Part shown: positions 1-8,046 of the stretch, in pieces
How the letters are laid out: each line of letters opens with the position of its first letter
Position numbering within the stretch: position 1 is the first letter of the stretch
IMG/VR virus record: IMGVR_UViG_3300020204_000176
Span: 1 to 36,497 of that record
Reading direction: 5' to 3' (one strand)
DNA from: a virus
DNA: 36,497 nucleotides
Notes under the pieces: model-generated
Told to the model about the DNA's origin: nothing
Seen by the model: the letters and a program-made list of their open reading frames with translations, nothing else
The model's database searches: none
Position numbers and translations under genes: made by a program

Positions 1-1162
1 CGTTTTTAGTATTGAAGTTGTGGGTAACCGTCGTTACTGATTGCCCTGATGCGCTTGCGGTGCAGCCCTGCGAGGCAATTCTTGCAAGAGTAGATGTTGA
101 GGTTGTAACCGCACCAACGGTCGTCTTGACACCAAGGTTTGTTCTTGCCGTAGTCTCGTCAGACGCATTCGTACCACCATGTGCAATACCGACATCCGTG
201 GCGGTCCATGTGCCAGTAGTGATTGTTCCAAGTGTCGTGATGCTTGCTTGACCGACGTAAGTGGAAGCAATATCAACTGCATCACCAGTGATTGCCGTCC
301 TATCCGCAACGACGTTGACGTTGATTGTGTTGCCGTCTTTTGACAAACCATTACCAGAAGTAAACGAACCAGTACCAGAGAATTGCGTCCAGGTAATTGC
401 ATCCGTGCCGACAGTAAGCGGTCCATTGGATGAAATGGCAAACCCGTGGTCTGCGTTCGTGGTACCTTCCTCAACGAACGTGAATGTGCCGCCCGAAAGT
501 TCGCCAGTGTCCGCAGTTCCATTTGCATCAGAAGAACGGGAAGCGGCGCCAGACGCAACGGCAACATAGATGCCGTTTTCCGAGGCGGTGTTTTGGTCCT
601 TGACGAGGACTCTGTCGCCAGCGACGAGAGTTACTCCGTCGATTACGTCGCCAGCCTCAAGGTCCTCGGCGATATTAATCGCCGCAGTTGTCGCGACGCG
701 CACCGACTTCTTGACATCAAGACCCTGACGGGCAGCGTCAACGTAAGACTTGTTGGCGGCGTGGGTGTCCTGTGTCGGGGTGCCGACATGAATCCTTCCG
801 CTACCATCACGCTTGGCGAGTGTGCCGCCAGTTGCGTCCGCTGTTGCGGCGGTTAGGTCGTTGAAATGCGCGGCGGTTAGCAAGCCCGCGCTGTCCGCAT
901 CGGCAAGATTGAGCGTGATGGTAATCGTGCCGTTTTCTTCGTTGAGTGTTATCGCATCTGTGTGCGCGCCACCCTTGACGACATTGTGGAGCATCTTTCT
1001 CCACGCGGAACCCGAATAGACCTTGATGGTGTCTTCGGTTGAGTTGTAGATGAGGCGACCCTCGAAGTTGCCCGAACCAGGGTCAGAGGACGCGAACTCA
1101 AACGTGGCATTAATCAGTTGGTTCTGATTAAGGTTTATATTCGTTAGGAACTTCTGAGCCAT
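1..1162 (-). CDS. Tail fibre protein, 3' end cut by the window edge
   Basis: The frame opens with ATG at 1162, reading MAQKFLTNINLNQNQLINA, and stays open for about 387 codons to the left edge, so the C-terminus is missing. A GTGAGG ribosome-binding sequence sits about 7 bases upstream. The N-terminal part resembles the virion-attachment start of many phage fibres. Around residues 130-260 is a familiar fibre module (an AANKSYVDAARQGLDVKKSV-type segment, then GDRVLVKDQ, NGIYV, and a W-Q-F-S-G end). It is followed by the repeat-like segment GTITTGTWTATDVGIAHGGT and then TTARTNLG, a common phage fibre signature. The role is probably host recognition at the distal tail or baseplate. It is the last tail gene seen, downstream of the baseplate genes, as expected. 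The receptor-binding tip would lie beyond the window. Confidence 0.85.
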   Translation of the reverse strand, partial: MAQKFLTNINLNQNQLINATFEFASSDPGSGNFEGRLIYNSTEDTIKVYSGSAWRKMLHNVVKGGAHTDAITLNEENGTITITLNLADADSAGLLTAAHFNDLTAATADATGGTLAKRDGSGRIHVGTPTQDTHAANKSYVDAARQGLDVKKSVRVATTAAINIAEDLEAGDVIDGVTLVAGDRVLVKDQNTASENGIYVAVASGAASRSSDANGTADTGELSGGTFTFVEEGTTNADHGFAISSNGPLTVGTDAITWTQFSGTGSFTSGNGLSKDGNTINVNVVADRTAITGDAVDIASTYVGQASITTLGTITTGTWTATDVGIAHGGTNASDETTARTNLGVKTTVGAVTTSTSTLARIASQGCTASASGQSVTTVTHNFNTKN

Positions 1163-1170
1163 TATTTACC

Positions 1171-1518
1171 TCACGTCAAATAGGCGTAACCACTGAAAGG
1201 AGCCGAAAAAAGAACTCTTATTTGTGTGTCACTATCATACACTATTTCCCCATAAACCTTGGTTGATGCTAAATCAACCACCGTGACAGACGGGCGTCCA
1301 CCGAGCGCATGCACAATCGTCCATGTGGATGAGGCAGCGTTTTGAGTATGGACATGGCGGTCATTGAGAACTGCTTCATCTACCGTCAAAGAAGTGAGGG
1401 CGGTGAAAAACGGCGCGTCCGGCCACCCTGCTATTGTTTTGGGTCCGTAGAAATCACCAGTATCTACATCAATGTAAATATCTCCGACGTTTCCGTAGTC
1501 CGACGGGATATTGGGCAT
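1171..1518 (-). CDS. Small tail/fibre-associated structural protein
   Basis: This 115-residue protein ends 8 bases before the fibre start. The N-terminus (GDIYIDVDTGDFYGPK) resembles the short particle-associated segment in many fibre and collagen-like tail proteins. The C-terminal half (W-T-I-V-H-A-L-G-G-R-P-S-V-T-V-V-D, then a FSAPFSGYAYL end) matches a beta-rich module often seen at the ends of phage tail or baseplate proteins. The start ATG overlaps the stop of the upstream gene (TAATG), suggesting coupled translation. A structural role in the distal tail is inferred from module and position; the exact function is unknown. Confidence 0.6.
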   Translation of the reverse strand: MPNIPSDYGNVGDIYIDVDTGDFYGPKTIAGWPDAPFFTALTSLTVDEAVLNDRHVHTQNAASSTWTIVHALGGRPSVTVVDLASTKVYGEIVYDSDTQIRVLFSAPFSGYAYLT

Positions 1519-1703
1519 TAGATTTCCACCTCAATCTCCCAAGGAACACCGCTCCCGTAAACCAAGGACTGCCTATTAATGAGACCTGGAATAGTTACAC
1601 GTACAACGTTTGGTTCTTCGGCAACAATTTGAACAATGTTGCGTTGGTCCTCAACAACAACATTAAAATCAGCATTATTCAGGTTCACGGGAATCGTCGG
1701 CAT
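1518..1703 (-). CDS. Small hypothetical protein in the tail operon
   Basis: This 61-residue protein begins with MPTIPVNLNNADFNVVVED. It overlaps both neighbours by one base (TGATG with the upstream gene, TAATG with the downstream gene), which supports it being a translated operon member. It has no membrane segment, Cys cluster or motif that I recognise. The alternation of short hydrophobic stretches with N, D and E suggests a small beta-structured protein. Position between two probable fibre-associated proteins suggests a minor structural or assembly role, but this is inference only. Confidence 0.5.
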   Translation of the reverse strand: MPTIPVNLNNADFNVVVEDQRNIVQIVAEEPNVVRVTIPGLINRQSLVYGSGVPWEIEVEI

Positions 1704-2056
1704 CAGCGCGTAACCTCTTTCTCCAGACGGAACTCGCCCCTCAAAACTTTAAAAACTTTACTTGTTGAGGTTTGTACGATTTCCAAATCGTAGTAACCGC
1801 CTCTTGTCAAGCCTGCCGTCTCACCTGCGGTCAATTTAAGTTCAATGATTCCACTTGCGTTATATAGAACTATGCGCCCATTGGCGGTGCTGAGTTCAAT
1901 CAAGGGGCTGCCGGACGAATCAACCTCCCGACGCACCTGCATTCTCGCCGTGTAACCAGTGAGATTGTACGGTGATTCATCAGAATCCATCAACTCAATC
2001 TCACGCACAAAGGTAGAACCTTGGTCGCATATGATGTTATATCTACCAGCCAGCAT
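1703..2056 (-). CDS. Ig-like tail-associated structural protein (BppU-like type)
   Basis: This 117-residue protein starts at ATG 2056 behind a GAGGT ribosome-binding site. Its opening (YNIICDQGSTFVREIELMD, then a YNLTGYTARMQVR segment) is typical of a small beta-sandwich family encoded next to phage tail fibres, in which a G-S/D-T-F opening and LTGYTA are hallmarks. The rest is beta-strand-like (ELKLTAGETAGL, YDLEIV, LRGEFRL). Known relatives occur as baseplate upper-protein or fibre-anchoring domains. A role in attaching the fibre to the baseplate is inferred from similarity and position. Confidence 0.55.
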   Translation of the reverse strand: MLAGRYNIICDQGSTFVREIELMDSDESPYNLTGYTARMQVRREVDSSGSPLIELSTANGRIVLYNASGIIELKLTAGETAGLTRGGYYDLEIVQTSTSKVFKVLRGEFRLEKEVTR

Positions 2057-2119
2057 TTGTTACCTCGACACAAAACCTGTGTCTTATTATAAAGGAAAAC
2101 AGATGTAGTGGTAGGGAAG

Positions 2120-2356
2120 TTACTTCTTTTTCTTGCCGTGTTCGTTAATCGCTGCTTGTGCTGCCTGAAATAGGGCGGTGGTCGTTTTGTCGCCAATTTT
2201 CGTGGAAAGCCACGCGAGGGCTGTCAAGGCGACGGGCATAAGAAATGCCACGGCTTCCGTGCTTAAACCAGCCTTATCTGCGGCATACGCAAGAACGCCT
2301 AGCGCTGCTCCCTTTACTGCTTGGTCACCCAAGTTTGCTTTTACGTTGCTGTTCAT
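2120..2356 (-). CDS. Small hydrophobic protein, possible holin
   Basis: This 78-residue protein starts at ATG 2356 with GGGAG about 6 bases upstream. Two hydrophobic stretches (about residues 14-28 and 35-51, the second reading AVAFLMPVALTALAWL) are separated by a short polar turn. The C-terminus ends in a lysine run (HGKKKK). Small size, two possible membrane helices and a basic tail fit a holin, and its place after the baseplate genes would suit a lysis gene. No endolysin is visible beside it, and the first stretch is weakly hydrophobic, so a structural or membrane-associated role is also possible. Confidence 0.45.
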   Translation of the reverse strand: MNSNVKANLGDQAVKGAALGVLAYAADKAGLSTEAVAFLMPVALTALAWLSTKIGDKTTTALFQAAQAAINEHGKKKK

Positions 2357-2370
2357 CGTTACTCCCTTAA

Positions 2371-2631
2371 CTATTCGTTATCTTCTGATTCTTCTGGATT
2401 AGCAAAATCAACTTCACCTTCGGCAAGCATTCCGCTTGCCGAGTGAAGCATCCCGTAAGCAAGCCATGGTGTCATGGTTTGAGAAACGGCTAAGTGAAGA
2501 TTTTGGGTCTCTTCATCGGCAACTTCTGCGATGATGATGTAATTTGTGACGATTTTGTCTGGCAAGGCGTTTTTGATGGAATTCTGAATATCTTGCATCA
2601 TTTGCTCTTGCTTCGCATCGTCGTCAGACAT
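2371..2631 (-). CDS. Hypothetical acidic protein
   Basis: This 86-residue protein starts with MSDDDAKQEQMMQD and ends in an acidic tail (EESEDNE). The centre is a hydrophobic beta-like stretch (IVTNYIIIAEVAD) followed by QTMTPWLAYGMLHSASGML. I do not recognise a named family. It lies 14 bases before the possible holin and about 67 bases after the gpI-like tail gene, in the same direction. Its acidic character and lack of a signal peptide suggest a small cytoplasmic or virion-associated protein. No function can be assigned. Confidence 0.5.
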   Translation of the reverse strand: MSDDDAKQEQMMQDIQNSIKNALPDKIVTNYIIIAEVADEETQNLHLAVSQTMTPWLAYGMLHSASGMLAEGEVDFANPEESEDNE

Positions 2632-2698
2632 TGCACCACCCTTCTTCGGGATAACACAATTTTACACGATACTTTCCCACAGGACGGTGAGGAAACAT

Positions 2699-3997
2699 TT
2701 AAGATATTAGTTCGTGGGTTACTATGAGCCCCAGTGGTCGCGCAGGTTCAAGCACCAGCAAAACATTCGGGTTTGATTGACCGACCGACAAACCACTAGA
2801 GCCATAAGTTTGACCTATTTTGGTTTGGAATGCAACCGTATTCACACCAACCGTATAATTTACTGTTTTGTCGCCATCCAACAAAAGTTTTATCGCTTCA
2901 ACCATTGCAGTAATAGTTCCCGCGTTATGACCGTAGTATCCGTTTTCTACCTGCCATTTAAAGAACGCAGCAACACCGCCAGAAAGTCCACCAACTGATG
3001 TTTCTGACGTCGCAATTACAGAAGTTGAATCCAAAACACCGGAAGTTGCGCTGTCCAAAACAAATTCTGTCCACTCTTCGCCCTCAGTGGATGGCTCAAA
3101 AGTTACAATAAGTTCTCGCCCCCTGAACTGAGCCAACCACTTCAATTGGTCTAATCTATCTATCAATATCGGTGAGATGAGGGCATTATATGTTTCAATC
3201 TCCGATTCCTCAAAACCTTGACTTTCATTTCTATAAATGAAAGATTTTAAGGTTTCTTGAACCTTTGTCAACGAATGTGTCATGACATCAAATAAACGAA
3301 TCAAAGGAAACTGCACAGAATTCGTCGTCGGGTCTGCAAAATCGTTTTCTAGCAACAAGTTTGGCAACAACGGAACACATTCTAAAAGAAACTCGTTTTC
3401 AAACGCATCACCCAACATGGTGATAGTCGGACGAGAGATGTTCACATCCCCCGCAACCGAATCAAAAACGATTTCAATTTCAAACCCCATGGCATAGCGA
3501 ACATCATTTCCGTCGTCTGTCAAAGCCAGCATTCTCGCCCGTAATAGTTTCCATGTCGGCTCGTCCTGTACGCCGAGCAGATAGTGCAGGGTTCCCCATT
3601 CTCCCACAACCCTGTCGTTTGCATCGGTGGACAGTTCGTAATTGCCAGTTGCTGTGTTATATGTAGCCACTGTCCTGATATTTCTCATTCGCAAAACACA
3701 ATTTTTTGTAGCACGAACCCAAACAAAAGACACAATGTCATCGTTCAAATCTGTGGCACCAGAAACCGAAAATTGTGAAGGAATGTCTGTTGCGGGGTTC
3801 AACCAATCATTGAAGTACACGGACCCCGAAATATCGCCGTTTGCCAGTAAAGACCCGTATTCTGAATCCTGATATACGGTCGTGCTAGGGGACAAAGAAA
3901 GCCCACCTTCGGCACGCCACAAATCGCTCAACTGAGCGAAGGCAACAGGCTCCCTGAATATTCTTTCTGATTCATCAATGTAATTAACTACGGTCAT
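2699..3997 (-). CDS. Baseplate/tail protein, P2 gpI-like, with N-terminal extension
   Basis: This 432-residue protein starts 2 bases after the baseplate J-like gene, the usual J-then-I order in contractile-tail phages. The C-terminal half carries gpI-like features: LDQLKWLAQFRG (the L-x-W-L-A segment), then FFKWQVENGYYGHNAGT leading into AIKLLL, which corresponds to the region after which gpI proteins have an R/K-GT-x2-A helix. Typical gpI proteins are about 180-230 residues. Here about 190 extra N-terminal residues are rich in beta-strand-like segments (AEGGLSLSPSTTVYQ, CVLRMRNIRTV, RPTITMLGDAFEN). The protein probably links baseplate wedge to fibre. The family call is moderate; the N-terminal domain is unassigned. 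Confidence 0.65.
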   Translation of the reverse strand: MTVVNYIDESERIFREPVAFAQLSDLWRAEGGLSLSPSTTVYQDSEYGSLLANGDISGSVYFNDWLNPATDIPSQFSVSGATDLNDDIVSFVWVRATKNCVLRMRNIRTVATYNTATGNYELSTDANDRVVGEWGTLHYLLGVQDEPTWKLLRARMLALTDDGNDVRYAMGFEIEIVFDSVAGDVNISRPTITMLGDAFENEFLLECVPLLPNLLLENDFADPTTNSVQFPLIRLFDVMTHSLTKVQETLKSFIYRNESQGFEESEIETYNALISPILIDRLDQLKWLAQFRGRELIVTFEPSTEGEEWTEFVLDSATSGVLDSTSVIATSETSVGGLSGGVAAFFKWQVENGYYGHNAGTITAMVEAIKLLLDGDKTVNYTVGVNTVAFQTKIGQTYGSSGLSVGQSNPNVLLVLEPARPLGLIVTHELIS

Positions 3998-3998
3998 G

Positions 3999-5405
3999 TC
4001 ATGTAGCCGTAGTCGTGCAATTACCGATAGGTATCGCTCCTTTTTGCAGGAGTGTTATATCACCGCCAGCAGCCGTTGCAAGTAAGGGTACCGCAGACGG
4101 AAGCGTTGACACAACAGAAACCACATAGGACACACCGTCAACTTTTGCTGCCATCGCACTCAATTTTCTTTGGTCAATGGAAGATTCAAAATCCCATCCG
4201 TTAATAGAAAGGTAATCCTCAACTACTTTAGAAACAGCAAGCGAAACGGACGCAGTAGAAAAATTTGCTAGTGTTTTTACAGAAATAGCAACATCGACAG
4301 CAAAAGTATGCGTATCGTGCATATAAATTTTCAAGCCAGCAACTGTCTTGAGTTCCAAATCTTCTTCAATTATCAACTTTTGTGCGACGGATATCGGTTC
4401 ACCTTCGGAATCACACATTGATACCGACACGGCGCCACCAACATTTGCAGTTGCAAATTGCATTCCGTTGGCAAGATACACATGCCCTACGGTCGTCGCT
4501 GCGGAAGCGATGTCGGCATTGGTTCTTGAATAAGTAAAAGTTGTGGAAGTTGGTGTTGCCACAACCATGTATGTTCCGTTATACACGGTATTTGTCATCT
4601 TGGCGACGACAACAGAGTTGCCAACACTCAATTCATGCGCATACCGTGTAGTCAGAGTCACGGTATTCGCAGCGAGAACAGCGTTAATCACGTCAGTTTG
4701 TTTTGCCTGCGTCAAATCGTAAACCTTAAATCTTGCGACAGTTGGATAGGTGGTGGCTATATAGTCCGTCATTTGTGAGGCTGTTGCAAGTGACTTATTC
4801 AAAGAGCCGAGAAACGTTGCGCCTCTTGAAAAGTACTCCTCATCTGTTTCTGCGTCAGTTCCTTTTGTGCTCAGCGAAGCCAAGGTCATATCAAAAATGA
4901 ACGGGCTCGTTGAAACGAGTGTAAGTGGTGACCCGACTGGGATATCGGGATACTCCGATGGCGTAACAGCCTCAACTGCTGTGGTTCCAGAAGTATTTCC
5001 CGAAGCGATGACCAAATCGTTGATGGTCTCAAACAAAAACTGTGTCAATACACCATCAACCAACACGTCAAACGAAACAACGGTTCCAGCGCTAATTGTC
5101 ACGCCGGTGTTTACGGTCACGTCAAATGTTACGGTTCCTTCCGATGGTGTGGCACTAATTCTGTTGAAACCCATGAGTTTCAGCAATCCCTCCATCAACC
5201 CGTTTGGTAGACGGTTGGCTGCGTCAACCATGTATGCCGTTTGAAAGGATGTCGCCTCTAGGAGGGCATTTTCAACTGTTCCGAGTCTCGGAGTGAATTC
5301 AGGAAAAGATGTTTGTGCATACTCAACCGCATCTTCGTAAACCTCATCCGCATCTAAGTCAAAAACGGTGAAATCTACATATTCTTGAAAATTTGGGTTG
5401 GACAT
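3999..5405 (-). CDS. Baseplate J-like wedge protein (gp47-like)
   Basis: This 468-residue protein is a good match to the baseplate J family. It has an acidic, helix-rich N-terminus (Y-A-Q-T-S-F-P-E-F-T-P-R, then a hydrophobic helix), the LMGFNRISATPSEGTVTF segment, and GTDAETDEEYFSRGATFLG, equivalent to the G-x-D-x-E-t-d-e-e-y-R signature of J proteins. At the C-terminus are a strand pair and SINGWDFESSIDQRKLSAMA. It forms part of the baseplate wedge ring. Unusual is an inserted beta module at about residues 238-312 (see findings). It lies between the gp25-like and gpI-like genes, which supports the assignment. Confidence 0.88.
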   Translation of the reverse strand: MSNPNFQEYVDFTVFDLDADEVYEDAVEYAQTSFPEFTPRLGTVENALLEATSFQTAYMVDAANRLPNGLMEGLLKLMGFNRISATPSEGTVTFDVTVNTGVTISAGTVVSFDVLVDGVLTQFLFETINDLVIASGNTSGTTAVEAVTPSEYPDIPVGSPLTLVSTSPFIFDMTLASLSTKGTDAETDEEYFSRGATFLGSLNKSLATASQMTDYIATTYPTVARFKVYDLTQAKQTDVINAVLAANTVTLTTRYAHELSVGNSVVVAKMTNTVYNGTYMVVATPTSTTFTYSRTNADIASAATTVGHVYLANGMQFATANVGGAVSVSMCDSEGEPISVAQKLIIEEDLELKTVAGLKIYMHDTHTFAVDVAISVKTLANFSTASVSLAVSKVVEDYLSINGWDFESSIDQRKLSAMAAKVDGVSYVVSVVSTLPSAVPLLATAAGGDITLLQKGAIPIGNCTTTAT

Positions 5406-5407
5406 AA

Positions 5408-5713
5408 TTAGGTAACTTTCTTAAATTTTATTTTTAGATTAATATTTCCGTCGCTATCTGCTCTCGTTACTGTTGAGTCTTCAGAAACTAGGATTTCTGG
5501 AACATACGATGCCGCCTCGTTTATGAGGGTGGTCAAAGATTTACCCGAAAAAGAAGGGTCGTCTATACCGAAAAGTCTGCTCAATGCAAGTTCGCCTTTT
5601 TGTATTTGTATCGCGTTTCCGAGCAGCGTTGCATAAAATTCGTCGGTGCCGTCAGTAATCGTTTCCATTGTGCTGTCGAAATTGAAAGCAATAGGCAGAC
5701 GTAAAGTGTTCAT
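5408..5713 (-). CDS. Baseplate wedge protein, gp25/gpW-like
   Basis: This 101-residue protein directly precedes the J-like gene (2-base gap) and overlaps the spike gene by a few bases. Length and architecture fit the gp25-like lysozyme-fold wedge family: an N-terminal L-P-x-x-F-x-F segment, a central helix with LLGNAIQIQKGELALSRLFGI, then Y-V-P-E-I-L-V and a C-terminal strand (NINLKIKFKK). Residues of the family's usual W/G-E-R motif are only partly kept (KGELALSRLFG). In known phages this protein joins J to the tail tube and hub. The call rests largely on size, order and general pattern. Confidence 0.7.
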   Translation of the reverse strand: MNTLRLPIAFNFDSTMETITDGTDEFYATLLGNAIQIQKGELALSRLFGIDDPSFSGKSLTTLINEAASYVPEILVSEDSTVTRADSDGNINLKIKFKKVT

Positions 5714-6114
5714 AGTTTTCCGATTACCACGCCTTCATCCAAAGAGTCGTTAATCAAGAGTACCACCACGCGGTCTCCGACAACAGGCAAGACGAGGGAA
5801 CCGTACACGCCTTGAATATCGGTTGTGGATGAACTCAATGATGCACTCGTCAAAAACGTTCCACCATCGGGGTCGGCAGCGGATGTAGTGGTAACTGTTT
5901 GCTTGACCGGAGTCACAACTTGGTTCCTAAACGGCTGAATGCATTTGTACGGACCGACAGCAGCCTCAATATTGATTGCGGGAATCCTAACAAATACTGT
6001 TTTTGTGGCGGCGGTGACAGCCGTGACAATACCGATGTGCAACGAAGAAGAACCTTCTTTGTTCGTTGCGAGAGAATCTGCTCTACTCAACCGAACATCA
6101 AAACCGTCATCCAT
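5710..6114 (-). CDS. Baseplate spike/hub OB-fold protein (gpV/gp45-like)
   Basis: This 134-residue protein begins MDDGFDVRLSRADSLA. Its central and C-terminal parts look like an OB-fold: HIGIVTAVTAATKTVFVRIP, then YGSLVLPVVGDRVVVLLIND and the ending EGVVIGKL. The pattern GDRV-VLLIND-x5-VVIG is typical of gp5/gpV N-terminal domains that cap the tail tube as the central spike. No long C-terminal triple-beta-helix repeat or lysozyme domain is present, so the piercing needle is either short or supplied by another protein. Position between the hub (gpD-like) and the gp25-like gene agrees. The gene partly overlaps its downstream neighbour. Confidence 0.72.
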   Translation of the reverse strand: MDDGFDVRLSRADSLATNKEGSSSLHIGIVTAVTAATKTVFVRIPAINIEAAVGPYKCIQPFRNQVVTPVKQTVTTTSAADPDGGTFLTSASLSSSTTDIQGVYGSLVLPVVGDRVVVLLINDSLDEGVVIGKL

Positions 6115-6116
6115 GT

Positions 6117-7226
6117 CTATTTGGACCCTCCGCCGATGACTACAGCCTCGGCTATCTTTTCGTTCATTTTTCTTTTGTCTTCTGGCGCAAGTTTAGTCGT
6201 AGTCGCAAACGCTATCGAAATAGGTTCTGGCCGACCGAATTGATACTTCACACTTGTTATCAGGTATGCGTTGTCAAAACCGTCCTTGTAATTGTCATCT
6301 GCAAACACGTTCTTCCCATTAACCATCAGCCACGGAATGACGGTCATGCCTGCCCGCAACCTATAGGCAGAGCCTTCACCTTTTCCGTATAAGGGTCCAC
6401 CCCAAATTTCTGCGGAACCCTCAGACTCCTTTACGGAATCTTCCGACCTTCTAACGCTCGGCGCTTTCAACAACAGTAATCGTTTTGTCTCAGGGTCTAT
6501 CCCCTGAAACGCCTCATGGGGATACAGGAGAGGAACATAATACAATTTTCGGGGTTGAAGTTTTCCTTCGTATGTTTCCACTTTCACGAGTTCGGTTTGC
6601 TCAAAACCCCATCTGCCCAACAACCATTGTGGAGACCCAAAAAACAGTCGTCCGTTGGACACAAAAGTCAAAAAATTTATGTCTTGTGCTGCGCGCAGCA
6701 AAACATCAAACACGGAATCTTTATTGTTCTTGGTTTTGACTTTAATTGTGGACTGCTTTACGCCTTTTACCTCTTCAATGTATGGAATCAAACCAAACTT
6801 ATTTGCTACTTTGCGAGCGAATTCAAACCCCGTAGAAGAGCGGTAGGACTGAGGTGTTTTGTCCTCTTTCATTTCTTGCACCGCTTTTGTTCTGCATACA
6901 AGACGAACAAGAAAGTATCCATCGTCTGCCTGTGAAATCTCAATGACCGAAATCCTAAAAGTCTCACCAAATCCATTCGGGTCCTTATCTCCACCTTTAA
7001 ACAAGATTGGTGTTGATACCTGAAAATAATTGTTGCGGTACATCTCCAAATCTTTGTCGGCGATATCTACCGTTAACTGTGAACAGCCATTGACGGTGTA
7101 TTCAACTTCCAGATTGATAACATTTTGTGCTATCTCAAACCGTCTACGATTAACTCCGTCTTTGACCCAAGGCGGTTGACGCTTGGACGCATTCCAGTCA
7201 ATAATCAAAACGTTGTCATCAATCAC
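6117..7226 (-). CDS. Tail hub protein, gpD/gp27-like
   Basis: This 369-residue protein has a GTG start at 7226 behind AAGGGGG. It matches the late-control D / gp27 / XkdQ-type hub family in layout. An N-terminal beta domain (EVEYTVNGCSQLTVDIAD) is followed by the segment FEFARKVANKFGLIPYIEE, the usual helix before the inserted domain, and later VFDVLLRAAQDINFLTFVSNGRLFFG, a strong hub-family signature. Near the end is GMTVIPWLMVNGKN followed by a VKYQFGRPEPISIAF strand pair. It probably forms the trimeric hub on which spike and tube sit. It lies between the LysM-type tail protein and the spike gene, the standard order. Confidence 0.78.
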   Translation of the reverse strand: MIDDNVLIIDWNASKRQPPWVKDGVNRRRFEIAQNVINLEVEYTVNGCSQLTVDIADKDLEMYRNNYFQVSTPILFKGGDKDPNGFGETFRISVIEISQADDGYFLVRLVCRTKAVQEMKEDKTPQSYRSSTGFEFARKVANKFGLIPYIEEVKGVKQSTIKVKTKNNKDSVFDVLLRAAQDINFLTFVSNGRLFFGSPQWLLGRWGFEQTELVKVETYEGKLQPRKLYYVPLLYPHEAFQGIDPETKRLLLLKAPSVRRSEDSVKESEGSAEIWGGPLYGKGEGSAYRLRAGMTVIPWLMVNGKNVFADDNYKDGFDNAYLITSVKYQFGRPEPISIAFATTTKLAPEDKRKMNEKIAEAVVIGGGSK

Positions 7227-7230
7227 TTAG

Positions 7231-8040
7231 TTACCCCCTTGACAATTCCAACTCAAGTCGCTTCCTCCACGCAGCCTGAGTTTCATTCGCTCTTCTTACA
7301 ATGTCAATACCCGCAGCGGCTGCTTTTATAATCAGTTCACTGATGGGGATTGATGGCGGTACTTTTTCTTTGTCTGGACATTCTTTTGCGTACTTTTTGG
7401 GGCAACATTTCTTCCAATGGGGGCAATCGGGTTTCGGCGGTGGTTTCTCCAATTTGGGGATAGCGGTAATATTTTGAAAAGGATTCCTGTTCTCAATCAT
7501 GCTCAAACGACAATTAGCCTGCGTAACTTGGTTTAGTTTGTTCCTGCGGACAGAATCCACATTCAACTCAACAATACTAAAAAACAAGTCGGTGAAAACA
7601 CCGGTCGCCGACTGCTCTTTCGACATATTCCTATAAGCGTGGGGAGTGGTCAACATTCTGTCATAATTCAAAATCTGTATCACGCGTTGCGAATTAGCAG
7701 CCATTGACCGCAAGACCTCAATATGTTCGTCAACGGACTGAACCAAACCATCACCAGGAACCGCGAGAGTAAAAGTAATGTCAACAGACATCAAGCGATG
7801 CGCTTTGAAAAACACAAGCGGCGTCGTGCCGGGTCGCGGAATTTGTGCCACCTCGTCACCCAACTGATTGTATGTAATTGATATCGGATTGTACGGGAAA
7901 ACAAACCGAACCTCAGGGTCTGTTCTACCCTGTTCGGGATGCATCACCAATGTCAACGGTTTGGAAAACCCTGACGGAACACCAAGCAGCAGTTCACCAA
8001 GTGAAGTGTTTGCGTTCATGCGGATAGTCAACGAAGCCAT
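7231..8040 (-). CDS. Baseplate/tail protein with a Cys cluster (XkdP/gp53-like position)
   Basis: This 269-residue protein lies between the tape measure and the hub, where XkdP/gp53-like initiator proteins are found. The N-terminal two-thirds is beta-rich (VRFVFPYNPISITYNQLGDEV, SVDITFTLAVPGD, FFSIVELNVDSVRR) and resembles tail proteins that often end in a LysM domain. Unusually, residues 200-226 hold a proline/lysine-rich stretch with four Cys (206, 212, 213, 221; pattern C-x5-CC-x7-C). This is followed by an amphipathic C-terminus (IPISELIIKAAAAGIDIVRR, then TQAAWRKRLE). The end is similar in style to a short LysM-like or connector helix region. Function in joining tube to hub is inferred from order. 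Confidence 0.6.
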   Translation of the reverse strand: MASLTIRMNANTSLGELLLGVPSGFSKPLTLVMHPEQGRTDPEVRFVFPYNPISITYNQLGDEVAQIPRPGTTPLVFFKAHRLMSVDITFTLAVPGDGLVQSVDEHIEVLRSMAANSQRVIQILNYDRMLTTPHAYRNMSKEQSATGVFTDLFFSIVELNVDSVRRNKLNQVTQANCRLSMIENRNPFQNITAIPKLEKPPPKPDCPHWKKCCPKKYAKECPDKEKVPPSIPISELIIKAAAAGIDIVRRANETQAAWRKRLELELSRG

Positions 8041-8046
8041 AAATGA

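Noticed and set aside
34-856. Open frames on both strands at the left edge
   Set aside because: The fibre frame, open from 1162 to the edge, gives recognisable fibre modules; the others do not.
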